This document shows, one piece after another, positions 8,881-17,489 of a stretch of DNA of 64,000 nucleotides; position 1 is the stretch's first letter, and each line of letters opens with the position of its first letter. The notes under the pieces are model-generated. The model was not told the DNA's origin. It made no database searches and saw only the letters and a list, made by a program, of their open reading frames with translations. The position numbers and the translations under genes are program-made. The stretch lies in NCBI GenBank assembly GCA_000817085.1, contig JUEM01000010.1, positions 1 through 64,000 of the forward strand, in the 5' to 3' direction. The DNA comes from a marine actinobacterium MedAcidi-G1. GTDB taxonomy: Bacteria; Actinomycetota; Acidimicrobiia; Acidimicrobiales; MedAcidi-G1.

Positions 8881-10125
8881 ATGGGCGGAAATGATTTATT
8901 AAAAGGTCTAAAAGTTCTAGAAAACTCACTCCTTGGACCTGGCTTAGTGGGAACATTTCTATCTGATCTGGGAGCTGAAGTAATTAAAGTTGAATCTCCT
9001 TCAGGTGATTACATCCGCCAGATGACATGGCCGATCATTCAAGGTGATTCACTTCTCCATCTTCACACACACAGGGGTAAAAGAAGTGTTGCTATAAATC
9101 TCAAAGATGAAGACGGTGCCAAAATATACAGAAATTTGCTTGAAAAGACAGATGTGGTAGTTGAAGCTATGCGACCAGGAACCCTAGAACGTCTTGGTTT
9201 TGGTTTTGATGAACTGGTGAAAATAAATCCAAAAATTGTTTTTTGTACAATCTCAGGATATGGAGCAACAGGACCCTACAGAGATCTGCCTAGTCATGGG
9301 ATTGCATATGACACATGGGCTGGCCTTATAGAGCCAGTAGTTGATGAAGATGGGTTCAAACGGATTCCTTCTATGCCAAACATCGGAATAAATGTAGGTC
9401 CAATGCTCGCGGCACTTGGGATACTTGCCGCTGTTATTAACGCTCGAGAAACTGGTCAAGGGAAACAAATAGAAGTCGCTCAGTCAGACGCAGCTGCATA
9501 TGCGGACTGGTACAGAATAGAAACACACAGAGCCTATTTGCGTCCAGAGAATGAAGTTACAGGAAATCCATCTGATGACTATGAGAGAAGAGCTCCGGGA
9601 TTGGCTGGAATGTGGGAAGGTGTCAGATACCAGATCTATGAAACCTTAGATGGTCATATTTTATTCATGGCTTCTGAAAAAGCATTTTGGAAGAATTTCT
9701 GTGAAGGAATCAGCAGAATGGATTTGTTCGAACGTTGGCCGGGGTCACAATACGCCGATCATGCTCGCAACAACGTAGAGCTTCATGAGCAGTTAAGAGA
9801 AGTATTTAAAACTCGAACCAGTGTTGATTGGTTAAGTTTTGGGCAAGAAAAAAATGTTCCTATAGCTCCGGTTAATGACCATGAAACTGTCACAGAGGAT
9901 CCTCAGTTCTCACACAGGATGCCTTTCATCTCTCAAGATGAACTTGGAGCGGATCAACTACCCCTACCGATTTATATTGATGGAGAACTGCCTAAGAATC
10001 CAACAAAAGCTCCTGGAGTCGGAGAACATACCGATGAAATAATGGCCGAACTCGGATTAGATCAGCAGACTATTGATGGTCTTCGCGAAAGCGGAGCGAT
10101 AGGCGCCCAGAGAGAAGCTGATTAA
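8881..10125 (+). CDS. Class III CoA-transferase (CaiB/BaiF family)
   Basis: Formyl-CoA-transferase-type enzyme of 414 residues that moves CoA between acids, or acts as a racemase in some members. The N-terminus KGLKVLENSLLGPGLVGTFLSDLGAEVIKVE is interrupted by no oddity and shows the family's DLGAEVIKVE block (residues 29-38); GYGATGPY and RDLPSHG follow. The likely catalytic Asp is D203 (VAQSDAAA). ATG 8881 is preferred: the in-frame TTG at 8809 would add 24 residues with no family match. It is followed after ten bases by an SDR gene, likely in the same transcript. The substrate is unknown. Confidence 0.88.
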   Translation: MGGNDLLKGLKVLENSLLGPGLVGTFLSDLGAEVIKVESPSGDYIRQMTWPIIQGDSLLHLHTHRGKRSVAINLKDEDGAKIYRNLLEKTDVVVEAMRPGTLERLGFGFDELVKINPKIVFCTISGYGATGPYRDLPSHGIAYDTWAGLIEPVVDEDGFKRIPSMPNIGINVGPMLAALGILAAVINARETGQGKQIEVAQSDAAAYADWYRIETHRAYLRPENEVTGNPSDDYERRAPGLAGMWEGVRYQIYETLDGHILFMASEKAFWKNFCEGISRMDLFERWPGSQYADHARNNVELHEQLREVFKTRTSVDWLSFGQEKNVPIAPVNDHETVTEDPQFSHRMPFISQDELGADQLPLPIYIDGELPKNPTKAPGVGEHTDEIMAELGLDQQTIDGLRESGAIGAQREAD

Positions 10126-10135
10126 ATGACTCCTA

Positions 10136-10921
10136 ATGCTTAGTGCGCTTAGCAGATCCGTGAAAGGCCATGTTGTGTTGATCACAGGAGCTGGTTCAGG
10201 TATAGGGCGCGCCACAGCCCATTTGTTCGCTGATCATGGTTCATGCGTAGCTGTGACCGATATTGAGGCACAACGAGTTGAGAAAGTTACGGAAGAAATT
10301 AACGAGAGTGGAGGAAAAGCTAGAGGGTGGGAACTCGATGTTACTGATGGAACAAAAGTAAAAAACGTTACTGAAGAAGTATCTCTCTGGGGGTCTGAAA
10401 ACAACAAAGTGATTGATGTTCTTGTCAATAATGCTGGCGTCTCGCTGCCAGTAACTATCAACGACCCTTTGATGGAAGAACAGTGGGAGAGCGGCATTGA
10501 TATCCTTCTTAGCTCACATATGCGTCTAATAAGAGCGTCTCTACCTTATTTGAGTAATTCTGTGGCCCCAAGAATTATCAATATTTCTTCAACTGAAGGT
10601 GTTGGGGGTTCAGCAGCAGCATCAATTTATACCGCAGCCAAACATGGAGTCGTAGGACTCACACGAGCTTTGGCCGTGGAACTGGGAGAGAGCGGCGTAA
10701 CAGTTAATGCCGTGGGACCAGGTCCTATAAGAACAGGAATGACAGACGAGATACCTGAAGAGGCGAAACAAAAATTTGCACGTCGAAGAGTTCCCATTCG
10801 AAGATATGCAGAAGCTGAAGAGGTGGCTCACGCAATTCTGAGCCTTGCTTTACCCGCGTCGAGTTACATTAACGGACATTTACTGATGGTTGATGGCGGT
10901 ATGACTATTAAAAATAACTGA
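10136..10921 (+). CDS. SDR family oxidoreductase
   Basis: Classical short-chain dehydrogenase, 261 residues. TGAGSGIG (17-24) binds the dinucleotide, D42 in VTDIE suggests NAD rather than NADP preference, NNAG lies at 98-101, and the catalytic residues are Ser152, Tyr165 and Lys169 (YTAAK). The end motif INGHLLMVDGG is typical. It follows the CoA-transferase gene by ten bases and probably oxidises or reduces a hydroxyl/keto group in the same pathway, for example 3-hydroxyacyl-CoA, but the substrate cannot be read from sequence. It faces the MaoC gene tail-to-tail with an 11-base gap. Confidence 0.88.
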   Translation: MLSALSRSVKGHVVLITGAGSGIGRATAHLFADHGSCVAVTDIEAQRVEKVTEEINESGGKARGWELDVTDGTKVKNVTEEVSLWGSENNKVIDVLVNNAGVSLPVTINDPLMEEQWESGIDILLSSHMRLIRASLPYLSNSVAPRIINISSTEGVGGSAAASIYTAAKHGVVGLTRALAVELGESGVTVNAVGPGPIRTGMTDEIPEEAKQKFARRRVPIRRYAEAEEVAHAILSLALPASSYINGHLLMVDGGMTIKNN

Positions 10922-10932
10922 ATTAATAATTT

Positions 10933-11409
10933 TCAGCCTTGGAATAGACTCAAACTTTCATAGAGAACTGATGGGGTTTCACTACCTTTTACGTGTATGG
11001 CTATTTCAGTCAATATTAAGGTCCCAGCCTTATGTTCTTTAGCTTCTTTCATGCGTGTTCGGGCATGAACAGTGGAACCGGCTGGAACAGGCGCAAGAAA
11101 ACGAAGACGGTCTCCTCCGTAGTTGATTACATTCTGAAAACCTTTTAAACGTGCACCTGAAGATCCTTCGAGCATCAGACTTAGAACTGGGACCAAGCTA
11201 AGTGTGAAGAAGCCGTGTGCAATAGTTGTGCCGAATGGTCCAGCTTTTGCTTTTTCTTCATCGATATGGATCCATTGGTGGTCTCCAGTTAGATCAGCAA
11301 AAGCATTTATCTTTTCTTGACTCAAGTCGAATTCTGGACCCCAGTCGCTCCATTCTTCGCTTACGTTGGCGTTCAATGCGTCTAAGTCATCAAAAGCAAT
11401 TTCTTCCAT
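10933..11409 (-). CDS. MaoC-like hot-dog dehydratase/hydratase
   Basis: Single hot-dog domain of 158 residues. The R-specific enoyl-CoA hydratase signature is clear: TGDHQWIHID with catalytic Asp43 and His48, then GTTIAHGF. Such enzymes hydrate trans-2-enoyl-CoA to (R)-3-hydroxyacyl-CoA, though some members act on other CoA esters or bind only. It starts 45 bases from the divergent acyl-CoA ligase gene, so the two probably share a control region. Start ATG 11409 lies after AAGGAAAT on the coding strand. Confidence 0.85.
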   Translation of the reverse strand: MEEIAFDDLDALNANVSEEWSDWGPEFDLSQEKINAFADLTGDHQWIHIDEEKAKAGPFGTTIAHGFFTLSLVPVLSLMLEGSSGARLKGFQNVINYGGDRLRFLAPVPAGSTVHARTRMKEAKEHKAGTLILTEIAIHVKGSETPSVLYESLSLFQG

Positions 11410-11454
11410 TTTAATTTCCTTTTGGTTTATGTTTTATCTTCGGCGGCTTCTATT

Positions 11455-13233
11455 ATGTCTCAACCAGCCACGGTAAGTGTAAGGATACCGCAGGTAACCA
11501 TTGGAGGGAATGTGGACAGACATTATAAAGAGGCATGGGAAGATTTAACAGCTGATGGCGCTCCATTCTCTTGGTCCAATATTGAAATAAGAAATCACAT
11601 GACCAGAGTCTACGATTCCGCCCCTGCGAACCTTATTGACATTTGGAGCATGTCCGTTGCCCACGGTGAAAAAGACTATTTGGTCTATGGCGATGAGAGG
11701 ATTTCTTATGGAGAAGCTCACTTAAAAGTGAATTGCCTTGCTTCATACCTCCACGGCCTAGGTATCAGGCACGGTGACAGGGTTGCAATATTGATGCGAA
11801 ACTACCCTGAATGGGTTTTAACCTACTGGGCGGTTGCTTCATTAGGAGCTGTAGCAGTGGGTATGAATGCATGGTGGACAGGTCTAGAAATTGAATTTGC
11901 CGTAGACGATTGTGAACCAAAAGCAATTGTTTGTGATCAGGAGAGACTAGAAAAACTCACTCCACACTTGAGCACTCTTCGGAGTGAAGGAAATATTCAT
12001 GTTGTAGCAGTTAGAACAAAAGCTGACCTGCCTGACGATGCTGTTCATTGGGAGGATGCAATTTCTAACGGTGATGAACTCCCAGATGTATCAAAAGTTT
12101 CAATTGAACCTGATGATGATGTATGTGTTTTCTACACATCAGGGACAACAGGTCATCCAAAAGGAGCAGTCCTAACCCACAGGGGAGCTGTTTCAAACCT
12201 ATTAAATTTGGCGTTTTGGGGAGCAATGTCAAAATTAGCCGAACAAAAGGCGGTAGAAGCAGGTGAACCTCCACCAGGTTCTGAAAAGAAAGTTGGAGAA
12301 AGTAACGCAGGTTCTGTATTAGCGGTTCCTCTTTTTCATGTAACAGGATGTAACTGCTGCATGCATCCAGTAACTGCAGTAGGCGGAAAACTGATTCTTA
12401 TGCATAAATGGGATCCAGAAGAAGCTTTAGAGATAATTGAAAAAGAAAGACCTACAACATTCACAGGTGTACCGACTATGGCGCGTGAGCTTGTAAATAG
12501 TCCGGATTTCTCAAAAAGAGATACAAGTAGCCTCGACAGCCTTGGGGGTGGGGGAGCTGCAGTTCAGCCTGATTTAGTGCAGAAAATCGAAGAAAGACTT
12601 GAAGGTAGACCAAGCACTGGTTACGGACTGACCGAAGTTAATGGCGTTATAACAGTAAACGCTGCCCATTTCTTCCTCGCTAAACCGGAATCAGCAGGCT
12701 CACCTTGTCCCGTGATGGAATCCCGAATAGTTGATGAAAGCGGGAAAGATCTACCTTCTGGAGAAAAAGGCGAACTTTGGGTAAAGGGAGGGAATGTATT
12801 TCGAGGCTACCTGAATAGACCCGAAGCTAATCAGGAGATTCTTACTGAAGGTTGGTTCCACACCGGAGATATTGCTTATTTCGATGAAGATGGTTTTCTC
12901 TTTCTTGTAGACAGGGCTAAAGATATGGTTCTCAGGGGTGGAGAGAATGTTTACTCAGCTGAAGTCGAAGCGGCTATTTATGAGCATCCTTCGATAGCCG
13001 AAGCTGCAGTTTTTGCAGTTCCTGATGAACGGCTAGGGGAAACTGTTGGAGTCGCAATTTATTTACTTCCTGAAAGTACATGTTCAGTTCAAGAGCTGAA
13101 AGATCACGTTAGTTCCCTGATAGCGTCTTTTAAAGTTCCAGAACACATTTGGTTTGTAGATGAAGCGCTGCCTAGAAATGCAAATGGCAAGTTCTTGAAA
13201 CGCGAGCTTAAAGAAAGACTTGTTGGTTCATAG
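11455..13233 (+). CDS. Acyl-CoA synthetase (AMP-forming, class I adenylate-forming)
   Basis: Acid-thiol ligase of about 592 residues. Motifs in order: phosphate loop YTSGTTGHPKGA (about 227-238), STGYGLTE, GWFHTGDIAYFDEDGF, hinge region DRAKDMVLRGGENVY and the C-terminal catalytic Lys in NANGKFLK. It activates a carboxylic acid with ATP to the acyl-AMP and then acyl-CoA; the fatty, aromatic or terpenoid nature of the acid is not evident. ATG 11455 is preferred to TTG 11422, which adds 11 residues. The carotenoid oxygenase gene follows after 28 bases. Confidence 0.9.
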   Translation: MSQPATVSVRIPQVTIGGNVDRHYKEAWEDLTADGAPFSWSNIEIRNHMTRVYDSAPANLIDIWSMSVAHGEKDYLVYGDERISYGEAHLKVNCLASYLHGLGIRHGDRVAILMRNYPEWVLTYWAVASLGAVAVGMNAWWTGLEIEFAVDDCEPKAIVCDQERLEKLTPHLSTLRSEGNIHVVAVRTKADLPDDAVHWEDAISNGDELPDVSKVSIEPDDDVCVFYTSGTTGHPKGAVLTHRGAVSNLLNLAFWGAMSKLAEQKAVEAGEPPPGSEKKVGESNAGSVLAVPLFHVTGCNCCMHPVTAVGGKLILMHKWDPEEALEIIEKERPTTFTGVPTMARELVNSPDFSKRDTSSLDSLGGGGAAVQPDLVQKIEERLEGRPSTGYGLTEVNGVITVNAAHFFLAKPESAGSPCPVMESRIVDESGKDLPSGEKGELWVKGGNVFRGYLNRPEANQEILTEGWFHTGDIAYFDEDGFLFLVDRAKDMVLRGGENVYSAEVEAAIYEHPSIAEAAVFAVPDERLGETVGVAIYLLPESTCSVQELKDHVSSLIASFKVPEHIWFVDEALPRNANGKFLKRELKERLVGS

Positions 13234-13261
13234 AACTGGCAAGTGTTAAGAGGGGGAATTA

Positions 13262-14620
13262 ATGAGTATTTATCTGGAGGACAGCAAAGCGCCAGTTCAA
13301 GAAGAAGTCACAGCATTTGATTTAGAAGTTACAGGCGAAATTCCCGAAGAGCTTGAAGGAAGATGGCTGCGCAATGGACCCAACCCTTTCGGATCTGTGG
13401 ACTCTGAGGCTTACCATTGGTTTCTAGGTGACGGAATGATTCACGGCGTTCGACTTCGAGGAGGTAAGGCTGAATGGTATCGAAATCGATGGGTCAGAGG
13501 TAGAGATCTAGCCGAAAAGCTTCAGGAACAACCTCCAGAAGGAAGTAGTTTTGGCGATTCAGGGTTTTCTCCTAACACTTCAGTAATAGGACACGGCGGC
13601 ACTACTTTCGCATTAGTAGAGGCAGGAACCACTCCTGTGGCAATGACATACGATCTAGAAACTATTGGGTATGACAATTTCGATGGAACGCTGCCTGGGG
13701 CATTTAGCGCCCACACAAAGTTCGATCCCATCAAAAAAGAGCTGCATGCGGTCTGTTACGCGTATCCAGATATTCTCGACCGTTTACAGCATGTGGTGAT
13801 AGGAGAGGAAAACCGAGTAAAAAAAATTACAGATATTCCAATTGAGGGCATGCCAATGGTTCATGACATGTCACTCACTGAAAAATATGTGATTATCTAT
13901 GATCTACCGGTTTGTGTTGATTTAGACCTAGCTATAGCAGGCGATCCTTTTCCATTGGCATGGCAAAATGATCGTCAGTCAAGGATTGGGCTATTGCCTC
14001 GCGATGGTCAAGCATCAGATATTGTCTGGTGCGAGGCACCTTTGTGTTATGTATTTCATCCTGTCAATGCTTTTGAAGTTCACGAAGATCAAGACGACAA
14101 GAAAATTATCATTGACCTTTGCAGATACGACCGAATTTTCCAAAAAGACCTTAAAGGTCCAGCAGGTGACAGCCCTTCTCAACTTGCAAGATGGACTGTT
14201 AATCCGGAAACTCGAACTGTAAGAGAAGAAATTGTCAGTGACATACCGCATGAGTTTCCGGCTCATGATCCAAGACTTGTAAGCCGCAGGCATCGCTATG
14301 CTTACACCGCTCTTGGGTTTGATCTCGGACCCACATATAGAACTGATATGGAAACCGGTGAAGTGATTTTTCATGAGCATGGTGAAGGTCGATTTGGGGG
14401 AGAACCAATATTCGTGCCACGCGAAGAATCAACAAACGAGGAAGATGGATGGATTTTGGTTTGTGTGAATGACCGCGGGGGTTCACCCGCCGAACTCGTA
14501 ATATTAGATGCTAACAATATTGAAGAAAAACCTATAGCTCGGATCCATCTTCCACAAAGAGTGCCTGATGGATTTCACGGCTCATGGGTTCCTGACAGTG
14601 TGGTGTCTCCTGATGAATAA
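13262..14620 (+). CDS. Carotenoid cleavage / lignostilbene dioxygenase family protein
   Basis: Iron(II) dioxygenase of the RPE65/CCD family, 452 residues. All four iron-binding histidines can be placed: H151 (SAHTKFDP), H201 (MVHDMS), H266 (FHPVNA) and H439 (GFHGSW). The N-terminal GRWLRNGPNPF and GDGMIHG blocks are also typical. The family cleaves C=C bonds in carotenoids, apocarotenoids or stilbenes to aldehydes. GAGGGGG lies just upstream of ATG 13262. The preceding acyl-CoA ligase and nearby beta-oxidation-type enzymes suggest that cleavage products are channelled into CoA metabolism, which is inference. The next gene overlaps its end by eight bases. Confidence 0.9.
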   Translation: MSIYLEDSKAPVQEEVTAFDLEVTGEIPEELEGRWLRNGPNPFGSVDSEAYHWFLGDGMIHGVRLRGGKAEWYRNRWVRGRDLAEKLQEQPPEGSSFGDSGFSPNTSVIGHGGTTFALVEAGTTPVAMTYDLETIGYDNFDGTLPGAFSAHTKFDPIKKELHAVCYAYPDILDRLQHVVIGEENRVKKITDIPIEGMPMVHDMSLTEKYVIIYDLPVCVDLDLAIAGDPFPLAWQNDRQSRIGLLPRDGQASDIVWCEAPLCYVFHPVNAFEVHEDQDDKKIIIDLCRYDRIFQKDLKGPAGDSPSQLARWTVNPETRTVREEIVSDIPHEFPAHDPRLVSRRHRYAYTALGFDLGPTYRTDMETGEVIFHEHGEGRFGGEPIFVPREESTNEEDGWILVCVNDRGGSPAELVILDANNIEEKPIARIHLPQRVPDGFHGSWVPDSVVSPDE

Positions 14621-15242
14621 GAACTATGCGCAGATTGAACGGCAGGAGCTTTGCGACTTATTTGAATCAGTTGGACCCGATCACCCCACATTATGTGAAG
14701 GTTGGAGTGCAGCAGATTTAGCCGCCCACCTAGTACTTCGCGAAAATTCTTTAAAAGCAATTGGTCTGGTTGCACCTGGGTATTTAGCGAAAAAGCTTGC
14801 TAAAGCGACCAAAAAATTAGCTCAAAAAAAATCATTTGAAGAATTAGTCGAAAAAGTACGCTCAGGGCCCCCTTTCTATTTAAAGAGGTTTGACGAAGCT
14901 ATGAATCTTTTCGAGTTCTTCGTTCACCATGAAGACGTTCGAAGAGGAGCATCCGGGTTCATTTCTCGTACCGATATAGATGACCTTGAAAATGTTTTGT
15001 GGGCGAAACAAGAGCGATTCTCAAAACTTTTAGTTAGAGGTCTCAAAGGCGTCGACTTAACAATTTCAAATACTGCTGGAGAGACGATTTACTTAGGTGG
15101 TGGAGGTAAACCAGTAGTTTTAAAGGGTGCACCCGGTGAGATTGCATTGTTTCTTTTTGGTAGGCGTGACCACAGCGAAGTTGAGCTAAGTGGCGACCCT
15201 GAGGCGATAAATGAGATGAAGACAGGAAAACTTGGAGGTTGA
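14613..15242 (+). CDS. TIGR03085-family protein (mycothiol-dependent/DinB-like fold)
   Basis: Protein of 209 residues with the actinobacterial pattern ERQELCDLFESVGPDHPTLCEGW then DLAAHLVLRE near the start, resembling TIGR03085 within the maleylpyruvate-isomerase/DinB superfamily. These proteins often carry a metal site and several use mycothiol; the exact reaction of this family is not established. HHEDVRR (about residues 108-114) could supply metal ligands. ATG 14613 overlaps the dioxygenase stop by eight bases, implying coupling and a shared pathway or detoxification of its products. It converges on the cupredoxin gene with a 25-base gap. Confidence 0.75.
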   Translation: MNKNYAQIERQELCDLFESVGPDHPTLCEGWSAADLAAHLVLRENSLKAIGLVAPGYLAKKLAKATKKLAQKKSFEELVEKVRSGPPFYLKRFDEAMNLFEFFVHHEDVRRGASGFISRTDIDDLENVLWAKQERFSKLLVRGLKGVDLTISNTAGETIYLGGGGKPVVLKGAPGEIALFLFGRRDHSEVELSGDPEAINEMKTGKLGG

Positions 15243-15267
15243 CTCCTAGAAATGTTTGTTCTTCAAA

Positions 15268-17313
15268 TTAGTTAACGATTAAAAGAGCGGTCATATCAGG
15301 ATGCAGAGCACAGAAGAGCGGATAACTTCCGGGTTGCGAAGTGTCAATCTGAAAATTGTCTCCAGGATTTAGAACTCCAGAGTCAAACTCTTCCAATTCG
15401 GGTGCGTCTGGTGTACCAGCACTGACTGTGTGGGGCACCGAATCGCTGTTATTGAAATAGACACTTTGTCCTGCTTCAACTTCGATTTCGTCTTCAAAGG
15501 CAAAATTTGTTACCAAAGATTGTTTTGCTCCTTCAGGGAAATTTTCACCTTGTACCAAAAATCTGTCTTCCACAGAACTGGTATCTCCGAAAGGAGCAAT
15601 GTTTGGATTCCACATAGAGAAAACACCTAGCTCATTGTCATGTTCCGGATTTACCCAAGCGTGCATCATCCAACCTATAGTTTCATGAAATTTTCCGCCC
15701 AATTTTTCACATTCTTCTTTAGGTACGAAAGCATCGGTTCCAGTAGAGTTTCCTCTGCAAAGATTCAGATGCACATGCCAGTTATCGAGATTGCCGGTAA
15801 AGCCATCTGGGTGGCTATTGTTTTTTTGAGTTGGGGGGAGTATGAAAGCGCTCCCAACCAAAATCATTGGCTGCCCATCCCAGGCGCCATCGCGACACTG
15901 TCCGAGAGCCCCACCAGGAAGAGTCCCGTCTGCACGTGCATAAAGAATTATTTCAGGTTCCCCTGGATTGAATCCATCAGCAAAGGCATCAGCTCTTATA
16001 AAGTGTGAACCCATATTTGCGGTTTGTATTCGATCCGATAAATAACCTTTTTCACAAGCTTTGTTCACATCTCTGTGTTCTTCCAGAAATCCATTAAGTA
16101 AATCTAGTTCTGATACTAATTTGGTCAGTTCCTCTGGTGAGAGGCCCATCTGTTCAGGTATTGGAGAGTTAGATTCAAGAAGTTCTTTCAATTCAAGGTA
16201 AGAACATGGAAGATCTTCATCTTGACATCTAAATTGTGGACCTATTGGGCCTTCAACCAGTGTTGGTACAACTCCCGCTGAAGTTTGACGAAATACGTAT
16301 CTTGTGAAGCCTGGAGCGCCTCCAGCGGAAGGGTCAAGATTTCCAGGTAGTAACCAATCACTATCCGATTGATCAAAGCTTGTAGCCTCGGCTATGTATT
16401 CATTTAACTGTTCTACATTCTTTATTGTCAACGGATCCATAGTCGTAGTAGGAACAGCAGCGGTGGTTGAATTTATCGAAGTGGCTTCTACAAAAAACAG
16501 TTGAAATTCAACAATTGCTTCATCTTCGACAGATACCACCACTGGAGCGGATGGGGCTTCAACCTGATAGTCGCTTAGAGTTACTTCAAATTTTCCTACC
16601 ACCGTCATTATTTGGCCGACTAATTGAGCTTGTAGCTCTACTTCGATCTGGTTAGTTACCCCGTTTACTGTTAGAGAACCGGGAACAGTTGATTCAATCA
16701 TCTGTTCACTATTTACGGGAATTGTTTTATTCAGAATGAATACTGCATTTGGGTGGGTTTTGGTGTTAAGAGCGCTTTGAACTTTTGAATCTCTCATGGA
16801 CCGGTCAGTTCGAAGCTCTGTCAAATCAGCTGTTATCTCTGCTTTTGTAAGAGATCCTTCAATGAAATTAAGAGTGCCATCCACTAGAGGAGTTCTTCCT
16901 ACCGCTGTTACCTCTCCAATACCTCTTGCAAGTACTTCTTGTATACGAAAACCAACAAAAGAACTTGTTGATTCGTCAATACCAAAAGACCCAATTGACG
17001 TGTCAACCATCCACGTTCCCGCTACACCTCCAGTTTCAACTGAATCTAAAATCTGCGTTGTTGAAGTTGGAGCGATAGTGGTCGGCACTTCGGTAGTTGA
17101 AGTTGGGGAAATAGTAGTCGGCACGACAGTTGACGTATTAGCTACAGAGGTGGTCGTAGTGGTAGAGGAAGTTAACTGTGCGGCAGAGGCAATTTGTATA
17201 GCAGATTCCATGTCCGGTGGTGGTGGGGCATTGTCACGAAGAAGAAACCACCATCCAGCCAGAGCAGCTAAAGCGATAAGAGTTACTGTTGTTAAAACTA
17301 GTTTTTTTGTCAT
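15268..17313 (-). CDS. Secreted three-part protein: YceI-like domain, unknown domain, C-terminal cupredoxin
   Basis: 681-residue exported protein. An N-terminal membrane anchor or signal (residues 5-25) is followed by a Thr/Ser/Pro-rich linker (about 48-90) with a tandem repeat. Residues about 105-280 resemble a YceI-like lipid-binding beta-barrel (SSFVGFRIQE, GSLTKAEITADLTELRTD, GSLTVNGVTNQIEVELQ). Residues about 330-590 form a Cys/His/Trp-rich region I do not recognise (NWHVHLNLCRG, MMHAWVNPEHDNELG). The C-terminus is a plastocyanin-like domain with all copper ligands: H628, C668, H671, M674 (FCALHPDM). It probably acts outside the membrane in electron transfer or as a copper/redox sensor. 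It stands alone, divergent from plsC. Confidence 0.8.
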   Translation of the reverse strand: MTKKLVLTTVTLIALAALAGWWFLLRDNAPPPPDMESAIQIASAAQLTSSTTTTTSVANTSTVVPTTISPTSTTEVPTTIAPTSTTQILDSVETGGVAGTWMVDTSIGSFGIDESTSSFVGFRIQEVLARGIGEVTAVGRTPLVDGTLNFIEGSLTKAEITADLTELRTDRSMRDSKVQSALNTKTHPNAVFILNKTIPVNSEQMIESTVPGSLTVNGVTNQIEVELQAQLVGQIMTVVGKFEVTLSDYQVEAPSAPVVVSVEDEAIVEFQLFFVEATSINSTTAAVPTTTMDPLTIKNVEQLNEYIAEATSFDQSDSDWLLPGNLDPSAGGAPGFTRYVFRQTSAGVVPTLVEGPIGPQFRCQDEDLPCSYLELKELLESNSPIPEQMGLSPEELTKLVSELDLLNGFLEEHRDVNKACEKGYLSDRIQTANMGSHFIRADAFADGFNPGEPEIILYARADGTLPGGALGQCRDGAWDGQPMILVGSAFILPPTQKNNSHPDGFTGNLDNWHVHLNLCRGNSTGTDAFVPKEECEKLGGKFHETIGWMMHAWVNPEHDNELGVFSMWNPNIAPFGDTSSVEDRFLVQGENFPEGAKQSLVTNFAFEDEIEVEAGQSVYFNNSDSVPHTVSAGTPDAPELEEFDSGVLNPGDNFQIDTSQPGSYPLFCALHPDMTALLIVN
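17061..17132. repeat. Tandem repeat (2 x 36 bp) in the Thr/Ser-rich linker
   Basis: Two adjacent imperfect 36-base copies (17061-17096 and 17097-17132) encode the linker repeats TEVPTTIAPTST and a close variant. Copy-number change would lengthen or shorten the flexible stalk without changing frame. Confidence 0.7.
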
Positions 17314-17489
17314 GTATCCGCCGATTTATCTTTGATTACATACTAGAAGAATTAATATGACGATCGCTCGGCAACTAGCAATTAGAATGACGGAGGCTGA
17401 GTTAGATTTCGGTTGTCGAATTTTGGAACTGTTTTTTAAAACAAATGTCTTAATTTTAATTTAGTAAATGGCTAGTTCGAGGTAGAGCA

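Noticed and set aside
16796-17335. 179-codon open frame antisense to the cupredoxin gene start
   Set aside because: It mirrors the Thr-rich linker and YceI region in another frame; the opposite strand has clear domains, and this frame matches no family.
17357-17464. 35-codon ORF between the cupredoxin gene and plsC
   Set aside because: Weak ribosome site, no recognisable motif and no operon partner; left as intergenic.
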